Positions 1 to 7,839 of a stretch of 64,000 bases of DNA are shown here, one piece after another. The position numbers and the translations under genes are program-made. Positions within the stretch are counted from its first letter, which is position 1. Each line of letters starts with the position of its first letter. Under the pieces are notes generated by a model, which was given only the letters and a program-made list of their open reading frames with translations, was not told the origin of the DNA and ran no database searches. This stretch comes from Ohtaekwangia koreensis. Its GTDB lineage: Bacteria > Bacteroidota > Bacteroidia > Cytophagales > Cyclobacteriaceae. Location of the stretch: positions 255,501 to 319,500 of the forward strand of contig NZ_FUZU01000002.1 in the NCBI RefSeq assembly GCF_900167975.1, written 5' to 3'.

Positions 1-1062
1 TATAGGCACAAGACCTATTTCGAGAGAAGTATCGCGCAGATGGTTGGTCACCGTTTCCATGCGCTCTGTAATTTCATCTAACGCAGCGATACGATCACGC
101 TGTGCAATATTCAGAAGCTGTGCTTGTAAAATGATCAGCTCACTGATCCAATTGATAAGGTCATCAATTTTATGTTTACTGACTTTGATAACAGTATCGT
201 CCTGCGTCTTACTTTTTCTTTGAATGCCGGCATCCTCCACAACTGTGTTTTGCTTTCGTGCGGAAGTACTTTTTTCGGAAAGCCAGGATGCACATATTTT
301 TAATTCCTCCGGATTTCGTGCGCTACCTTGGTGGTAATCATCCACTGCCTTTTTGAACTCCACTTCCTGCAGCAAATTTCCGTCTGCCAGCTGCTCAAGC
401 AAAATTTCACATTCGTGCTCAACAAATATAAAGTAGCTTTCAATTTCACTTCGTGGAATCGACGTTGCAATTACAACGCTCCAATCAGTAATATACCCTT
501 CATCGTCTTTATACTGGTGTGTTTTAATAGTTCCTAACGCTTCAAGATCCTTTACGATGAAAATGAGCGGATGATTTTCTTGTTCAGAAATTCCTATCGT
601 AGGTTTTACCTGTAATAGATAAGTGGCCAGACTATTTTTGTTATAACCTGTTGACAGACCTATTGCAGTAGCAGCAGCATATTCAACGTCTTTTAAAAAC
701 TGGGACGCCAGTGCTAGATGTATATCAAGATTATCAGATTGCGTTGTGTCACCTTTATTCTTCTTCCCAAGTAAATCGCGAACCCTATCAAAGGCTTGCA
801 GCGTAAGGCTTATCAGATTATCAGATACCGGCAAGTGGCCTTGTCTTACTTTATCAAATAACGTTTCCAGTAAGTGTGCAAGCCGACTTATATTTTCAAA
901 ACCAAACATACTGGCTGCGCCTTTGATGGTATGCATGGTTCTGAATACTTGTTCGAGTGGTGCAATAGCCAACGGGTTAGACTCAAGTTGCAGAAGGCCC
1001 TCGTCCAACTCATTCAACAGATCAAGCGTGTCTTCTATAAAACGCTTTTGATTATTGTCCAT
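1..1062 (-). CDS. cheA: Chemotaxis histidine kinase CheA, N-terminal part (cut by window edge)
   Basis: Autophosphorylating kinase that passes phosphate to CheY-type regulators. The reading frame is open from an ATG at 1060-1062 to base 1 (354 codons) with no stop, so only the N-terminal part is present. An Hpt (P1) domain is visible: the motif TMHTIKGAASMFGF places the phospho-accepting His near residue 44. A weakly conserved linker follows, then a helical dimerisation (P3) segment around residues 295-345 (KIDDLINWISELIILQAQ) that ends in GLVPI, the usual border to the ATPase domain. The ATP-binding and CheW-like domains would lie outside the window. The start overlaps the last 11 bases of the upstream cheY, so the two are probably co-transcribed and translationally coupled. 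A CheA outside a flagellar locus in this phylum may control gliding or gene expression; that role is inference. Confidence 0.9.
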   Translation of the reverse strand, partial: MDNNQKRFIEDTLDLLNELDEGLLQLESNPLAIAPLEQVFRTMHTIKGAASMFGFENISRLAHLLETLFDKVRQGHLPVSDNLISLTLQAFDRVRDLLGKKNKGDTTQSDNLDIHLALASQFLKDVEYAAATAIGLSTGYNKNSLATYLLQVKPTIGISEQENHPLIFIVKDLEALGTIKTHQYKDDEGYITDWSVVIATSIPRSEIESYFIFVEHECEILLEQLADGNLLQEVEFKKAVDDYHQGSARNPEELKICASWLSEKSTSARKQNTVVEDAGIQRKSKTQDDTVIKVSKHKIDDLINWISELIILQAQLLNIAQRDRIAALDEITERMETVTNHLRDTSLEIGLVPI

Positions 1063-1447
1063 TTACAATGGCGTTTTCAATCAACGCAAAAAAGGTATCT
1101 GCTTTGTACGGTTTCTTTACCCAGGCAGCAAGACCGGCCTTTTGCGCCTCACGCATTTTTTCAGGATCACGCTCTGTTGTTAGAAAAATGACGGGAATTT
1201 TTGATGTTCCTGTCTGCCCCTTTATTTTATTTAAAAGTTCAAGACCAGTACATTCCGGCATATTATAGTCAGAAAGGACCAGATCAACTGAAATTGTCTC
1301 GTTGTTAAGTACCCCAAATGCCTCATTACCATTCGATGTTGCAATCGTTGCATAGCCAGCTCGCTCCAGCGTATCGCATAGAAAATTTCTGATGCTAGTG
1401 AAGTCTTCAACAACAAGTATTGTTTTTTTCATTGTAGATGAGGTCAT
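1052..1447 (-). CDS. cheY: CheY-like single-domain response regulator
   Basis: A 131-residue stand-alone receiver domain, the usual CheY length. The expected residues are present: acidic pair in VVEDF, phospho-acceptor Asp near residue 60 in LVLSDYNMP, Thr in FLTTE and the conserved Lys in WVKKPY. There is no output domain, so it should act by protein-protein contact. It lies directly upstream of cheA and overlaps its start, which makes it the likely phosphorylation partner. Two starts are possible: ATG at 1447 (with a GAGG four bases upstream) or ATG at 1432, which would give the more typical MKKTILVVED N-terminus. Confidence 0.92.
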   Translation of the reverse strand: MTSSTMKKTILVVEDFTSIRNFLCDTLERAGYATIATSNGNEAFGVLNNETISVDLVLSDYNMPECTGLELLNKIKGQTGTSKIPVIFLTTERDPEKMREAQKAGLAAWVKKPYKADTFFALIENAIVNGQ

Positions 1448-1627
1448 GTGCCTCGTTTTTATAAAGCAAGTTTACCAGTTGTTCACCAGTCCCCTATTCA
1501 GGACTATTATAGAATGATGGTTAGTTTAATTACTTAAGTGCATGTCCGTATTTTTACTTATACAATTGCGGTTACACTGAAGCGAGCCTTAAAAAGGAGA
1601 TGGATACATTGATCTCTAACACAATTT

Positions 1628-1643
1628 TCTGATGTATATCAGA
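1628..1643. repeat. Palindrome TCTGAT-GTAT-ATCAGA
   Basis: A perfect 6-bp inverted repeat around a 4-base spacer in the 525-bp gap (1448-1972) between cheY and the CPBP protease gene. It is a plausible small dimeric-regulator site but has no T-run, so it is not a terminator. The rest of that gap holds no convincing gene apart from the micro-ORF at 1866. Confidence 0.35.
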
Positions 1644-1764
1644 TCAATTGCTATGATTTGAAATATCAATATACCCCATCTTCTGCACCAAGATGACGTT
1701 CATAGCTAACTTTTTACTTGCCAGCGCATCCGAATAACAAACCTGCCATACATATATAGTTCAA

Positions 1765-1787
1765 CTTTCGCGGATATACCGCGAAAG
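1765..1787. repeat. 9-bp inverted repeat CTTTCGCGG/CCGCGAAAG
   Basis: Perfect 9-bp arms separated by ATATA form a GC-rich hairpin in an AT-rich intergenic stretch. It lies about 320 bp upstream of cheY (minus) and 185 bp upstream of the CPBP gene (plus). There is no adjacent run of T on either strand long enough for a canonical terminator. It could be an operator or an RNA hairpin in a leader. Confidence 0.45.
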
Positions 1788-1865
1788 GCTACAGCATGTA
1801 AAAATTTTTATTGCACAAGCGCAGAGTCCAAAAAATAACATCAAAAATTCTCAAAATATTTAGGC

Positions 1866-1976
1866 ATGACTCTATTCGAAGATCACACACCCACAATTGA
1901 CTTTAACTTAGAACCACATTTTTCATTTAACTTTCCAACTAGGCGTCTTTACAGAAAACAAGATGAAATAACATGA
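1866..1976 (+). CDS. Possible 36-residue micro-ORF overlapping the CPBP protease start
   Basis: ATG at 1866 opens 36 sense codons and ends in TGA at 1974-1976. This overlaps the ATG of the following CPBP protease as ATGA, the usual arrangement of coupled genes. The peptide begins MTLFEDHTPTIDF and ends in a basic stretch (RRLYRKQDEIT). It has no signal peptide or membrane segment. The length is short enough to arise by chance and I recognise no family. The exact 4-base overlap is the only positional support. Confidence 0.3.
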   Translation: MTLFEDHTPTIDFNLEPHFSFNFPTRRLYRKQDEIT

Positions 1977-2779
1977 CCGAGGAAAATGAGATTAGCTATT
2001 ACCCAAGTATTAAACAAAGCTGGGGGATTGTAGGAATATCCTTACTTATTATGGCATTGTTTAGTTTCATCTACTTGGTACTAAATCAGTATATAGATAA
2101 ATCGATTTCTTTTTTTATATACTATATTTTATCAATGGGCATAATTTTTTGGATTGCTCACAAGAAAAAAGAAAGAGTAACCGGTGCTAGTATATACAAT
2201 TTCAATTCAAGTTCTTTTAAAAATGTAATACTGGTTTCCGTTGCAGTAATTTCAATTCAAATAGGGATAACCACTCCGCTTGTAAGCATGATACCGATGC
2301 CTGATTCTTTTGAAAAAATATTCCTTGAAGTAAGCAAGCGAACTGATATTTTCTCATTTATTACGATCGCCATCGCTGCACCTATATTTGAGGAACTGAT
2401 TTTCAGAGGTGTTATTCTGGATGGGCTGTTGAAAAGATATTCTCCTTTTCAATCTATTTTTATTTCCAGTGTACTCTTCGGTGTAATGCATTTAAATCCC
2501 TGGCAATTTATTACTGCTCTTGTTATTGGAATGTTTTCAGGATGGGCGTATTATAATACCAGGAGCTTGACCTTATCTATTCTGATTCATTTTGTAAATA
2601 ATTTAGCTGCCTTTAGTTCTAGATATTTTCTGGACACCGAAGCTTTACTAGATCAATCATTAACAAAATTATATGGCGGCCTCTTAAGTCTTATTGTATT
2701 TATTTCCGGAGGAATAATTGTTACCGTGATCTGTTTATACTTTCTAAGGCTAGAATTTAAGAAAGCACAAATTAATTAA
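1973..2779 (+). CDS. CPBP family intramembrane metalloprotease
   Basis: A 268-residue polytopic membrane protein of the CPBP (CAAX protease/bacteriocin-processing, Abi) family. The three family motifs are in order: EELIFR (Glu-Glu and Arg, near residue 141), FGVMH (near 166) and HFVNN (near 207), the metal-binding His and Asn residues of the intramembrane active site. About seven or eight hydrophobic segments surround them. The substrate cannot be told from sequence. The gene stands alone on the plus strand, is AT-richer than its neighbours and lacks the TATA-driven codon choice seen in most of the window, which hints at a different origin. A hairpin terminator follows 50 bp after the stop. 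Confidence 0.88.
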   Translation: MTEENEISYYPSIKQSWGIVGISLLIMALFSFIYLVLNQYIDKSISFFIYYILSMGIIFWIAHKKKERVTGASIYNFNSSSFKNVILVSVAVISIQIGITTPLVSMIPMPDSFEKIFLEVSKRTDIFSFITIAIAAPIFEELIFRGVILDGLLKRYSPFQSIFISSVLFGVMHLNPWQFITALVIGMFSGWAYYNTRSLTLSILIHFVNNLAAFSSRYFLDTEALLDQSLTKLYGGLLSLIVFISGGIIVTVICLYFLRLEFKKAQIN

Positions 2780-2829
2780 AGCAAGCCTCATAGTGATTGA
2801 ATGAGATTTCAGTCTTTTAGATAAAGCAC

Positions 2830-2866
2830 AAAAAAATGCGATCATGATTTGATTCGCATTTTTTTT
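2830..2866 (+). terminator. Rho-independent terminator after the CPBP gene
   Basis: Complementary arms AAAAATGCGA and TCGCATTTTT surround a 12-base loop that itself contains ATCA/TGAT. The right arm runs into eight T. It lies about 50 bp after the stop of the plus-strand gene; the A-run on the left would let it also act on minus-strand transcripts from the tRNA. Confidence 0.75.
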
Positions 2867-2912
2867 GCCGGAGTCGTGAACCAAACCTGTGATCCATTTC
2901 ACTAATTCGGCA
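2866..2912 (-). pseudogene. tRNA-like remnant lacking an anticodon arm
   Basis: Read on the minus strand, this 47-base stretch begins TGCCGAATTAG and ends ACTCCGGCA, so the first and last five bases pair (TGCCG/CGGCA). A perfect D-like arm (GTGA-AATGGA-TCAC) follows, then a degenerate T-arm-like piece containing GGTTCACGA. About 25 bases that would form the anticodon arm and variable loop are missing, and the T stem pairs poorly. The sequence sits 50 bp downstream of tRNA-fMet in the same orientation. I read it as a decayed tRNA; a chance hairpin is the alternative. Confidence 0.4.
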
Positions 2913-2924
2913 AAACATTAAAAT

Positions 2925-2952
2925 GAAAAAAGCGACCAGTTACCTGGTCGCT
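2925..2952 (-). terminator. Terminator of the initiator tRNA transcript
   Basis: On the minus strand the hairpin AGCGACCAG-GTAA-CTGGTCGCT is perfect over nine pairs and is followed by a run of six T. It starts about ten bases after the 3' end of the tRNA, the usual position for a tRNA terminator. Confidence 0.85.
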
Positions 2953-2962
2953 CTTCTCTTTG

Positions 2963-3035
<73 letters not shown>

Positions 3036-3113
3036 ATGTGGTGCGATTTGATTATTTGTTGTCTTTCCTCAAATCGTTTGCAAAAGTAGGCCGCTCACAT
3101 TTAAAAAACAAGT

Positions 3114-3121
3114 TACCTTTG
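3114..3121 (+). promoter_or_regulatory. Bacteroidota -7 element for era
   Basis: TACCTTTG matches the TAnnTTTG -7 consensus of the Bacteroidota primary sigma factor and lies 11 bases before the era ATG, so the leader would be very short. No TTG is seen at the expected 17-23 base spacing, so the support comes from the -7 element alone. Confidence 0.5.
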
Positions 3122-3132
3122 TAAAATCATTT

Positions 3133-4020
3133 ATGGTATCATCATCTTTTAAAGCTGGTTTTGTAAGTATTGTTGGTAAACCCAATGTAGGCAAGTCATC
3201 TCTGATGAATAAGCTCATGGGAGAAAACCTCTCTATCATTTCCGCTAAAGCACAAACTACGCGCCATCGCATCATGGGAATTTTGAATGGCGAAGATTTT
3301 CAGATAGTTTATTCTGACACTCCCGGAATTCTCGAACCAAAGTATTCTTTGCATGACGCCATGATGAGTTATGTAAAAGTGTCGTTGGAAGATGCGGACG
3401 CAATTCTACTCGTTGTTTCTCTGGAAGACACGTATGAAGAAGAATTGTTCGAACGCTTTAAAAAATTAGGAACACCCATTCTTTTAGTGATCAACAAAAT
3501 TGATTTAGCGAAGGGAACACAGGTAAATGACAAAATCGCTTACTGGAAAAACGCTATTTCCAATATTCGTGAAATCGTGACGGTGTCTGCAAAAACCGGG
3601 GAACAAGTGGATACACTCCTTCCTAAGCTCTTATCGCTCATGCCGGAGCATCCTCCGTTTTTTCCGCAGGATGAATACACTGACAGGACAGAGCGTTTTT
3701 TTGCATCTGAAATTATACGTGAAAAAATATTTCTGAATTACGAGCAGGAGATACCCTATAGTACAGAGGTTTCTATCAACTCATTTAAAGAAGAACCTGA
3801 TATCATACGGATCAGTGCTGTGATCTATGTTGAGCGCAATTCACAAAAAGGAATTGTGATTGGCAAAGCAGGAAGTTCTTTAAAGAAAGTTGGGATGGAG
3901 GCACGAAAGGATATGGAATCCTTCTTTGCTAAAAAAGTATTTCTTGAAACGCACGTGAAAGTGGCTGATAACTGGAGAAAAGAAAAATTCAAACTCAGAC
4001 AATTCGGATACCTCGAATAA
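3133..4020 (+). CDS. era: GTPase Era
   Basis: Ribosome-assembly GTPase that binds the 3' end of 16S rRNA and helps mature the 30S subunit. The 295-residue length is typical. G motifs are all present: GKPNVGKS (15-22), the switch I Thr in QTTRHR (41-46), DTPG (62-65), NKID (121-124) and SAK (about 156). The C-terminal KH domain carries VIGKAGSSLKKVG (about 237-249), the RNA-binding GxxG loop. The ATG at 3133 places the P-loop at the expected distance. der follows 66 bp downstream on the same strand, so the two ribosome-biogenesis GTPases probably form one unit. Confidence 0.97.
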   Translation: MVSSSFKAGFVSIVGKPNVGKSSLMNKLMGENLSIISAKAQTTRHRIMGILNGEDFQIVYSDTPGILEPKYSLHDAMMSYVKVSLEDADAILLVVSLEDTYEEELFERFKKLGTPILLVINKIDLAKGTQVNDKIAYWKNAISNIREIVTVSAKTGEQVDTLLPKLLSLMPEHPPFFPQDEYTDRTERFFASEIIREKIFLNYEQEIPYSTEVSINSFKEEPDIIRISAVIYVERNSQKGIVIGKAGSSLKKVGMEARKDMESFFAKKVFLETHVKVADNWRKEKFKLRQFGYLE

Positions 4021-4086
4021 GCGTACAGGTTTAAACTATACGTGAGGATAAATTGTAAATCTAAAAATCGACAATCGTAAATCGAA

Positions 4087-5397
4087 ATGGCAAACATTGT
4101 AGCAATAGTAGGAAGACCTAATGTTGGGAAGTCAACTTTTTTTAATCGTCTGATAGAAAAACGTCAGGCTATTATGGATAATGAACCGGGCGTTACACGC
4201 GACCGTCACTATGGATATGCAGAGTGGTGCGGAAGTTATTTTACCGTGATTGATACCGGTGGTTATGCAACCGGCTCTGAAGATAAATTTGAATCGGAGA
4301 TACGCAAACAAGTTAAGCTTGCTATCGATGAAGCATCTGCTGTAATTTTTATGGTGGATTGTCGCGATGGACTTACGGGTTTTGATAAAGACTTCGCGAA
4401 TGTTTTAAGAACTTCGAAGAAGCCAATCTTTGTAGCCGCCAACAAGGCAGATACACCTGATAAAACAATGCTCGCGAATGAATTTTATGAGCTTGGTCTT
4501 GAAGGCGAAATATACCCTATATCTGCTGAGAATGGTAGCGGCACGGGTGAACTCCTCGATGATTTGATTAAGCTCTTTCCTTCGGAAGGTGTTGAAGATC
4601 CGGATGCCGGCATTCCGCGTATAGCCATCGTTGGAAGACCAAATGTAGGGAAGTCATCTTTACTCAATGCATTACTTGGAACAGATCGCAGCATCGTAAC
4701 GGATGAAGCTGGTACAACACGGGATGCTATACACTCATACTATAAAATGTATGGCAAGAACTTTATACTTATAGATACTGCCGGAGTTCGTAAGAAAGGC
4801 AAAGTAAAAGATGATATCGAATTCTATTCTGTACTCCGTTCGTTACGCGCGCTTGAAGAGTGCGATGTATGTATAGTAGTGATCGATGCCGAGCGCGGAA
4901 TGGAATCGCAGGATGTTAATTTGATCAGTCTCGCGCAACGTCAGGGCAAGGGTATGGTGATCATGGTGAACAAATGGGACCTGATTGAAAAGGATTCCAA
5001 AACCTCCGATAAGTTTAAGAAGGATATACAGGAGAAACTGGCTCCGATTGATTATATCCCCATTATGTTCGTATCAGTACTAAACAAACAGCGTATTTTT
5101 CAGGTAATGGAAAAAGCTGTAGAAGTATTCGATAACAAGGATAAAAAGATACCGACATCCAAGCTTAACGATATACTTTTAAAGGAAATTGAGCACTATC
5201 CACCGCCATCTATAAAAGGCAAGTTGATTAACATAAAGTATATAACGCAGGTAAATGCGCGGTTTCCATCGTTTGCATTCTTTAGTAATCTGCCACAGTA
5301 TATTTCAGAGTCCTATCAGCGCTTCCTTGAAAATAAAATTCGTGAACACTTTGACTTTGAGGGGGTGCCAGTACGGTTGATCTTCCGCAAAAAATAG
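4087..5397 (+). CDS. der: Ribosome-associated GTPase Der (EngA)
   Basis: Double-GTPase needed for 50S subunit assembly. At 436 residues it has the family architecture: first G domain with GRPNVGKS (9-16), DTGG and NKAD; an acidic linker; second G domain with GRPNVGKS near residue 182, DTAG and NKWD; and a C-terminal KH-like domain ending in a basic tail (PVRLIFRKK). No key residue is missing. It follows era on the same strand; 66 bp separate them. Isoleucine codons in this gene show the window's TATA-linked bias (ATA mostly after T-ending codons). Confidence 0.97.
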   Translation: MANIVAIVGRPNVGKSTFFNRLIEKRQAIMDNEPGVTRDRHYGYAEWCGSYFTVIDTGGYATGSEDKFESEIRKQVKLAIDEASAVIFMVDCRDGLTGFDKDFANVLRTSKKPIFVAANKADTPDKTMLANEFYELGLEGEIYPISAENGSGTGELLDDLIKLFPSEGVEDPDAGIPRIAIVGRPNVGKSSLLNALLGTDRSIVTDEAGTTRDAIHSYYKMYGKNFILIDTAGVRKKGKVKDDIEFYSVLRSLRALEECDVCIVVIDAERGMESQDVNLISLAQRQGKGMVIMVNKWDLIEKDSKTSDKFKKDIQEKLAPIDYIPIMFVSVLNKQRIFQVMEKAVEVFDNKDKKIPTSKLNDILLKEIEHYPPPSIKGKLINIKYITQVNARFPSFAFFSNLPQYISESYQRFLENKIREHFDFEGVPVRLIFRKK

Positions 5398-5423
5398 ATT
5401 TTAAAAACAATTTTTATTACCCG

Positions 5424-5457
5424 TTTGATTTCCTGTGATATAATCGTACTATATTTG
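5424..5457 (+). promoter_or_regulatory. Promoter of the small lipoprotein gene (TTTG-22-TATATTTG)
   Basis: TTTG at 5424-5427 and TATATTTG at 5450-5457 match the Bacteroidota -33 and -7 elements with a 22-base spacer, inside the 17-23 range known for the phylum. Transcription would start about 20 bases before the ATG at 5485. This is one of the two best complete promoters in the window. Confidence 0.65.
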
Positions 5458-5484
5458 CGGTAAATTTTTTAAAACCTGTAAACT

Positions 5485-5667
5485 ATGAAAAAAACTATCG
5501 CATTGTTAGCTGTTTGTGGCTTCGCTTTGACTTTCGTTGCTTGTGGCAAGAAAGCAGAACCTGCTGCTGAAACTGTAGATTCTACTACTGTTGAAACACC
5601 AGCTCCTGTAGAAGCTGACACAACTGCTGCAGATACTACTGCAACTGATACAACAGCTGCTCACTAG
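5485..5667 (+). CDS. Small Ala/Thr/Asp-rich lipoprotein
   Basis: A 60-residue protein with an N-terminal signal and a lipobox-like end (FVACGKK), so Cys20 is the probable lipidation site. The mature part is low-complexity, made almost only of A, T, D, E, P and V, with repeated DTTA units. No fold or function can be assigned. Such small lipidated acidic peptides are common and often highly expressed in this phylum. It has its own promoter and a strong terminator 28 bp after the stop, so it is a monocistronic gene. Confidence 0.8.
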   Translation: MKKTIALLAVCGFALTFVACGKKAEPAAETVDSTTVETPAPVEADTTAADTTATDTTAAH

Positions 5668-5694
5668 TCAATCTGAAAAGATTTGATTCTTAGG

Positions 5695-5727
5695 AAGGCT
5701 TTAGATATACTAAAGCCTTTTTTGTTT
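5695..5727 (+). terminator. Rho-independent terminator after the small lipoprotein
   Basis: Perfect hairpin AGGCTTTAG-ATATA-CTAAAGCCT followed by a T-run (TTTTTTGTTTTT). It ends only a few bases before the ATG of the SprT-like gene, so that gene needs read-through or a promoter inside the lipoprotein unit. Confidence 0.9.
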
Positions 5728-5731
5728 TTAT

Positions 5732-6358
5732 ATGAAGTCTGAAAAGGTTCTCGATATACTCCAGGCACATATCCCTACCCCAGCCGTTGGCTATTGCTTC
5801 GACTTATGGAAGGCAAGTCCGTTTGACCTGAAACTTACCAAAAGCAGGCAGACAAAGGTTGGCGACTTCACCAGTAAAAGGACGAAGAGCCATCCGCGTA
5901 TTACACTCAATCACGATCTCAATCCGTACTTGTTCCTCACAACCTATATCCATGAGGTTGCTCATCTTAAGGTATATCTCCAATATGGGGCTCGTGTAGA
6001 CCCTCATGGTGAGCAATGGAAGACAACATTTACAGATTTGATGCTTCCTTTACTCTGGGAAAGTGTTTTTCCTGAGGAAATATTACATGAGCTGCGTAGG
6101 CACATGGTAAATCCAAAGGCAAGTTCATTCGCGGATGCTACACTGACTCAGGCCTTCCGCAAATTTGACAAGAATGCCCATCAGTTCGCGGTGCTTTCGG
6201 AAATTCCGGAAGGGAGCATTTTTAAACTTCAGGGGCGATATTTTAGAAAAGGCAAATTGAGAAGAACACGTGTATTATGCCGTGAGCTCAATTCGAAGCG
6301 TGATTACCTCGTTCCCGCTGAGGCGCAGGTGAGCGATGTTCAGTTCAGTCTTCTTTGA
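5732..6358 (+). CDS. SprT-like zinc metalloprotein
   Basis: A 208-residue protein with the SprT-type zinc-binding core: HEVAHL (about residues 74-79) and a downstream His in DPHGEQW (about 92), the third ligand pattern shared with SprT and the SPRTN proteases. The family is linked to processing of DNA-protein crosslinks, but bacterial members are poorly characterised, so the substrate is open. The C-terminal third is basic and could bind nucleic acid. The ATG lies directly behind the lipoprotein terminator. The last 19 bases overlap the end of the convergent gene at 6340-6906. Confidence 0.82.
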   Translation: MKSEKVLDILQAHIPTPAVGYCFDLWKASPFDLKLTKSRQTKVGDFTSKRTKSHPRITLNHDLNPYLFLTTYIHEVAHLKVYLQYGARVDPHGEQWKTTFTDLMLPLLWESVFPEEILHELRRHMVNPKASSFADATLTQAFRKFDKNAHQFAVLSEIPEGSIFKLQGRYFRKGKLRRTRVLCRELNSKRDYLVPAEAQVSDVQFSLL

Positions 6359-6906
6359 ACAAGCTGACTCACCAATTCATAAAATACAGATGGCTTTAAA
6401 GTACGCCAGTTATCTACCTGCAGCGTTCCTCCCATATTTATATACTGATCGAGGTGATATTTATGAAGCTCACGTTGTACAAATTCAGGAAAGTTAACAG
6501 CAGCAATCCATCCGTCTTCAACTTCTTCAAACCATTCTTCATAATAGCTATCATCGGAGCCATGGAAGTTCATGATGTTTTCACCCATAAGAATAAATTT
6601 ATTGATCCCTTCCTTTATCATAAGTTCCAACACATTTCTCTTCAGCGTCATGATGTCGTTGTTAAGCGTATCATTCCACTCACCAATGAGTTCAATTATA
6701 GTATATCCCATATCGTAATCGACATACAGGATTTTCAGATATAGTGTCTCCGATCCAAAATTATCCCAAGCCGGATCTATATAGTATCCGTAGATCGTTT
6801 CAGAATAAACATCGTGATTATATTCTTTGCCGTAAAAAGGAGAGCGGTCGTCTGCGGCCGAATCATAATACTTTTGCCAATTATAGTATGGTTCTATTTC
6901 GTGCAC
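6340..6906 (-). CDS. Conserved-looking acidic protein of unknown function
   Basis: 188 residues, rich in Tyr, Asp and Glu, with no signal peptide or membrane segment. I recognise no family. The middle has alternating hydrophobic segments consistent with an alpha/beta fold (SETLYLKILYVDYD; NKFILMGENIMNFHG). The start is GTG at 6904-6906; no earlier ATG fits. It converges with the SprT-like gene and their ends overlap by 19 bases. About 130 bp without features separate it from murQ upstream on the same strand, so it could be the last gene of that unit. Confidence 0.7.
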   Translation of the reverse strand: MHEIEPYYNWQKYYDSAADDRSPFYGKEYNHDVYSETIYGYYIDPAWDNFGSETLYLKILYVDYDMGYTIIELIGEWNDTLNNDIMTLKRNVLELMIKEGINKFILMGENIMNFHGSDDSYYEEWFEEVEDGWIAAVNFPEFVQRELHKYHLDQYINMGGTLQVDNWRTLKPSVFYELVSQLVQRRLN

Positions 6907-7035
6907 AGTTCAAAAATTTGTGTTCAACTGCTATAGTATCAAACCAAGTTAATCAAGGTCTATATAAAATCACGAACAGTTTTTTCTGTACTGAAAAAAA
7001 AACTGTACCGTACCCAATAAAAATAAAGCAGATTA

Positions 7036-7839
7036 TTATTTACGAAACGCTTCAACGGCTTTGCGGACGGAGCCATGTTGTTTCAATAATTGCGCAGCCT
7101 CAGCTTCAGCAATTTTAAGTTCATCCATGATCATACGGGTTCCACGGTCTACCAGCTTGTTATTGGTAAGCTGCATATCAACCATCTTATTTCCCTTTAC
7201 GTGCCCAAGCTTGATCATCACAGCAGTGGACACCATGTTCAATACTAATTTTTGCGCAGTACCTGATTTCATGCGTGTACTGCCGGTAACGAACTCCGAC
7301 CCTACAACTACTTCTATAGGGTAATCAGATTGCCTGGCAATTTCGGTATCCTTATTACATACTATACAAGCAGTAACCACACCGTTGGCACGTGCATCTT
7401 TCAAACCTCCTATAACATACGGCGTTCTTCCTGATGCTGCTATACCTACCAATACATCTTGCTGGTTGATCAAGTGTTCTTCAAGATCTTTCCAGGCTTG
7501 CGTTGCATCATCCTCCGCATACTCCACAGCTTTCCGTATAGCTTTATCGCCACCGGCAATTAAACCAATTACTTTACCTTGTGGCAATCCATAAGTTGGT
7601 GGAATCTCAGAAGCATCTACAACGCCCAGTCTTCCACTCGTACCAGCACCAATATAAAACAGCCGGCCGCCACCTTGCATCTTTTCAACAATGATATTTA
7701 CCAGGGCTTCAATCTGCGGAATTACTTTTTCTACTGCGAGTGGAACACTCTTATCTTCTTTATTGATATTGATCAACAGTTCCTGCACGCTCATCTTTTC
7801 GAGATGATCGTAATATGAAGATGATTCCGTTGTAGCCAC
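7036..7839 (-). CDS. murQ: N-acetylmuramic acid 6-phosphate etherase MurQ
   Basis: Removes D-lactate from MurNAc-6-phosphate to give GlcNAc-6-phosphate in cell-wall recycling. The 267-residue protein has the SIS-domain signature: GAGTSGRLG, the catalytic-Glu motif DASEIPPT, a second Glu in AVEYAEDD, then GIAASGRTPYV and GSTRMKSGTAQK. It lacks about 20 N-terminal residues present in E. coli MurQ, upstream of the catalytic core. The start is GTG at 7839, directly abutting the TAA stop of the upstream kinase (TAAGTG), which implies translational coupling. Together the two genes form a recycling pair. Confidence 0.95.
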   Translation of the reverse strand: MATTESSSYYDHLEKMSVQELLININKEDKSVPLAVEKVIPQIEALVNIIVEKMQGGGRLFYIGAGTSGRLGVVDASEIPPTYGLPQGKVIGLIAGGDKAIRKAVEYAEDDATQAWKDLEEHLINQQDVLVGIAASGRTPYVIGGLKDARANGVVTACIVCNKDTEIARQSDYPIEVVVGSEFVTGSTRMKSGTAQKLVLNMVSTAVMIKLGHVKGNKMVDMQLTNNKLVDRGTRMIMDELKIAEAEAAQLLKQHGSVRKAVEAFRK

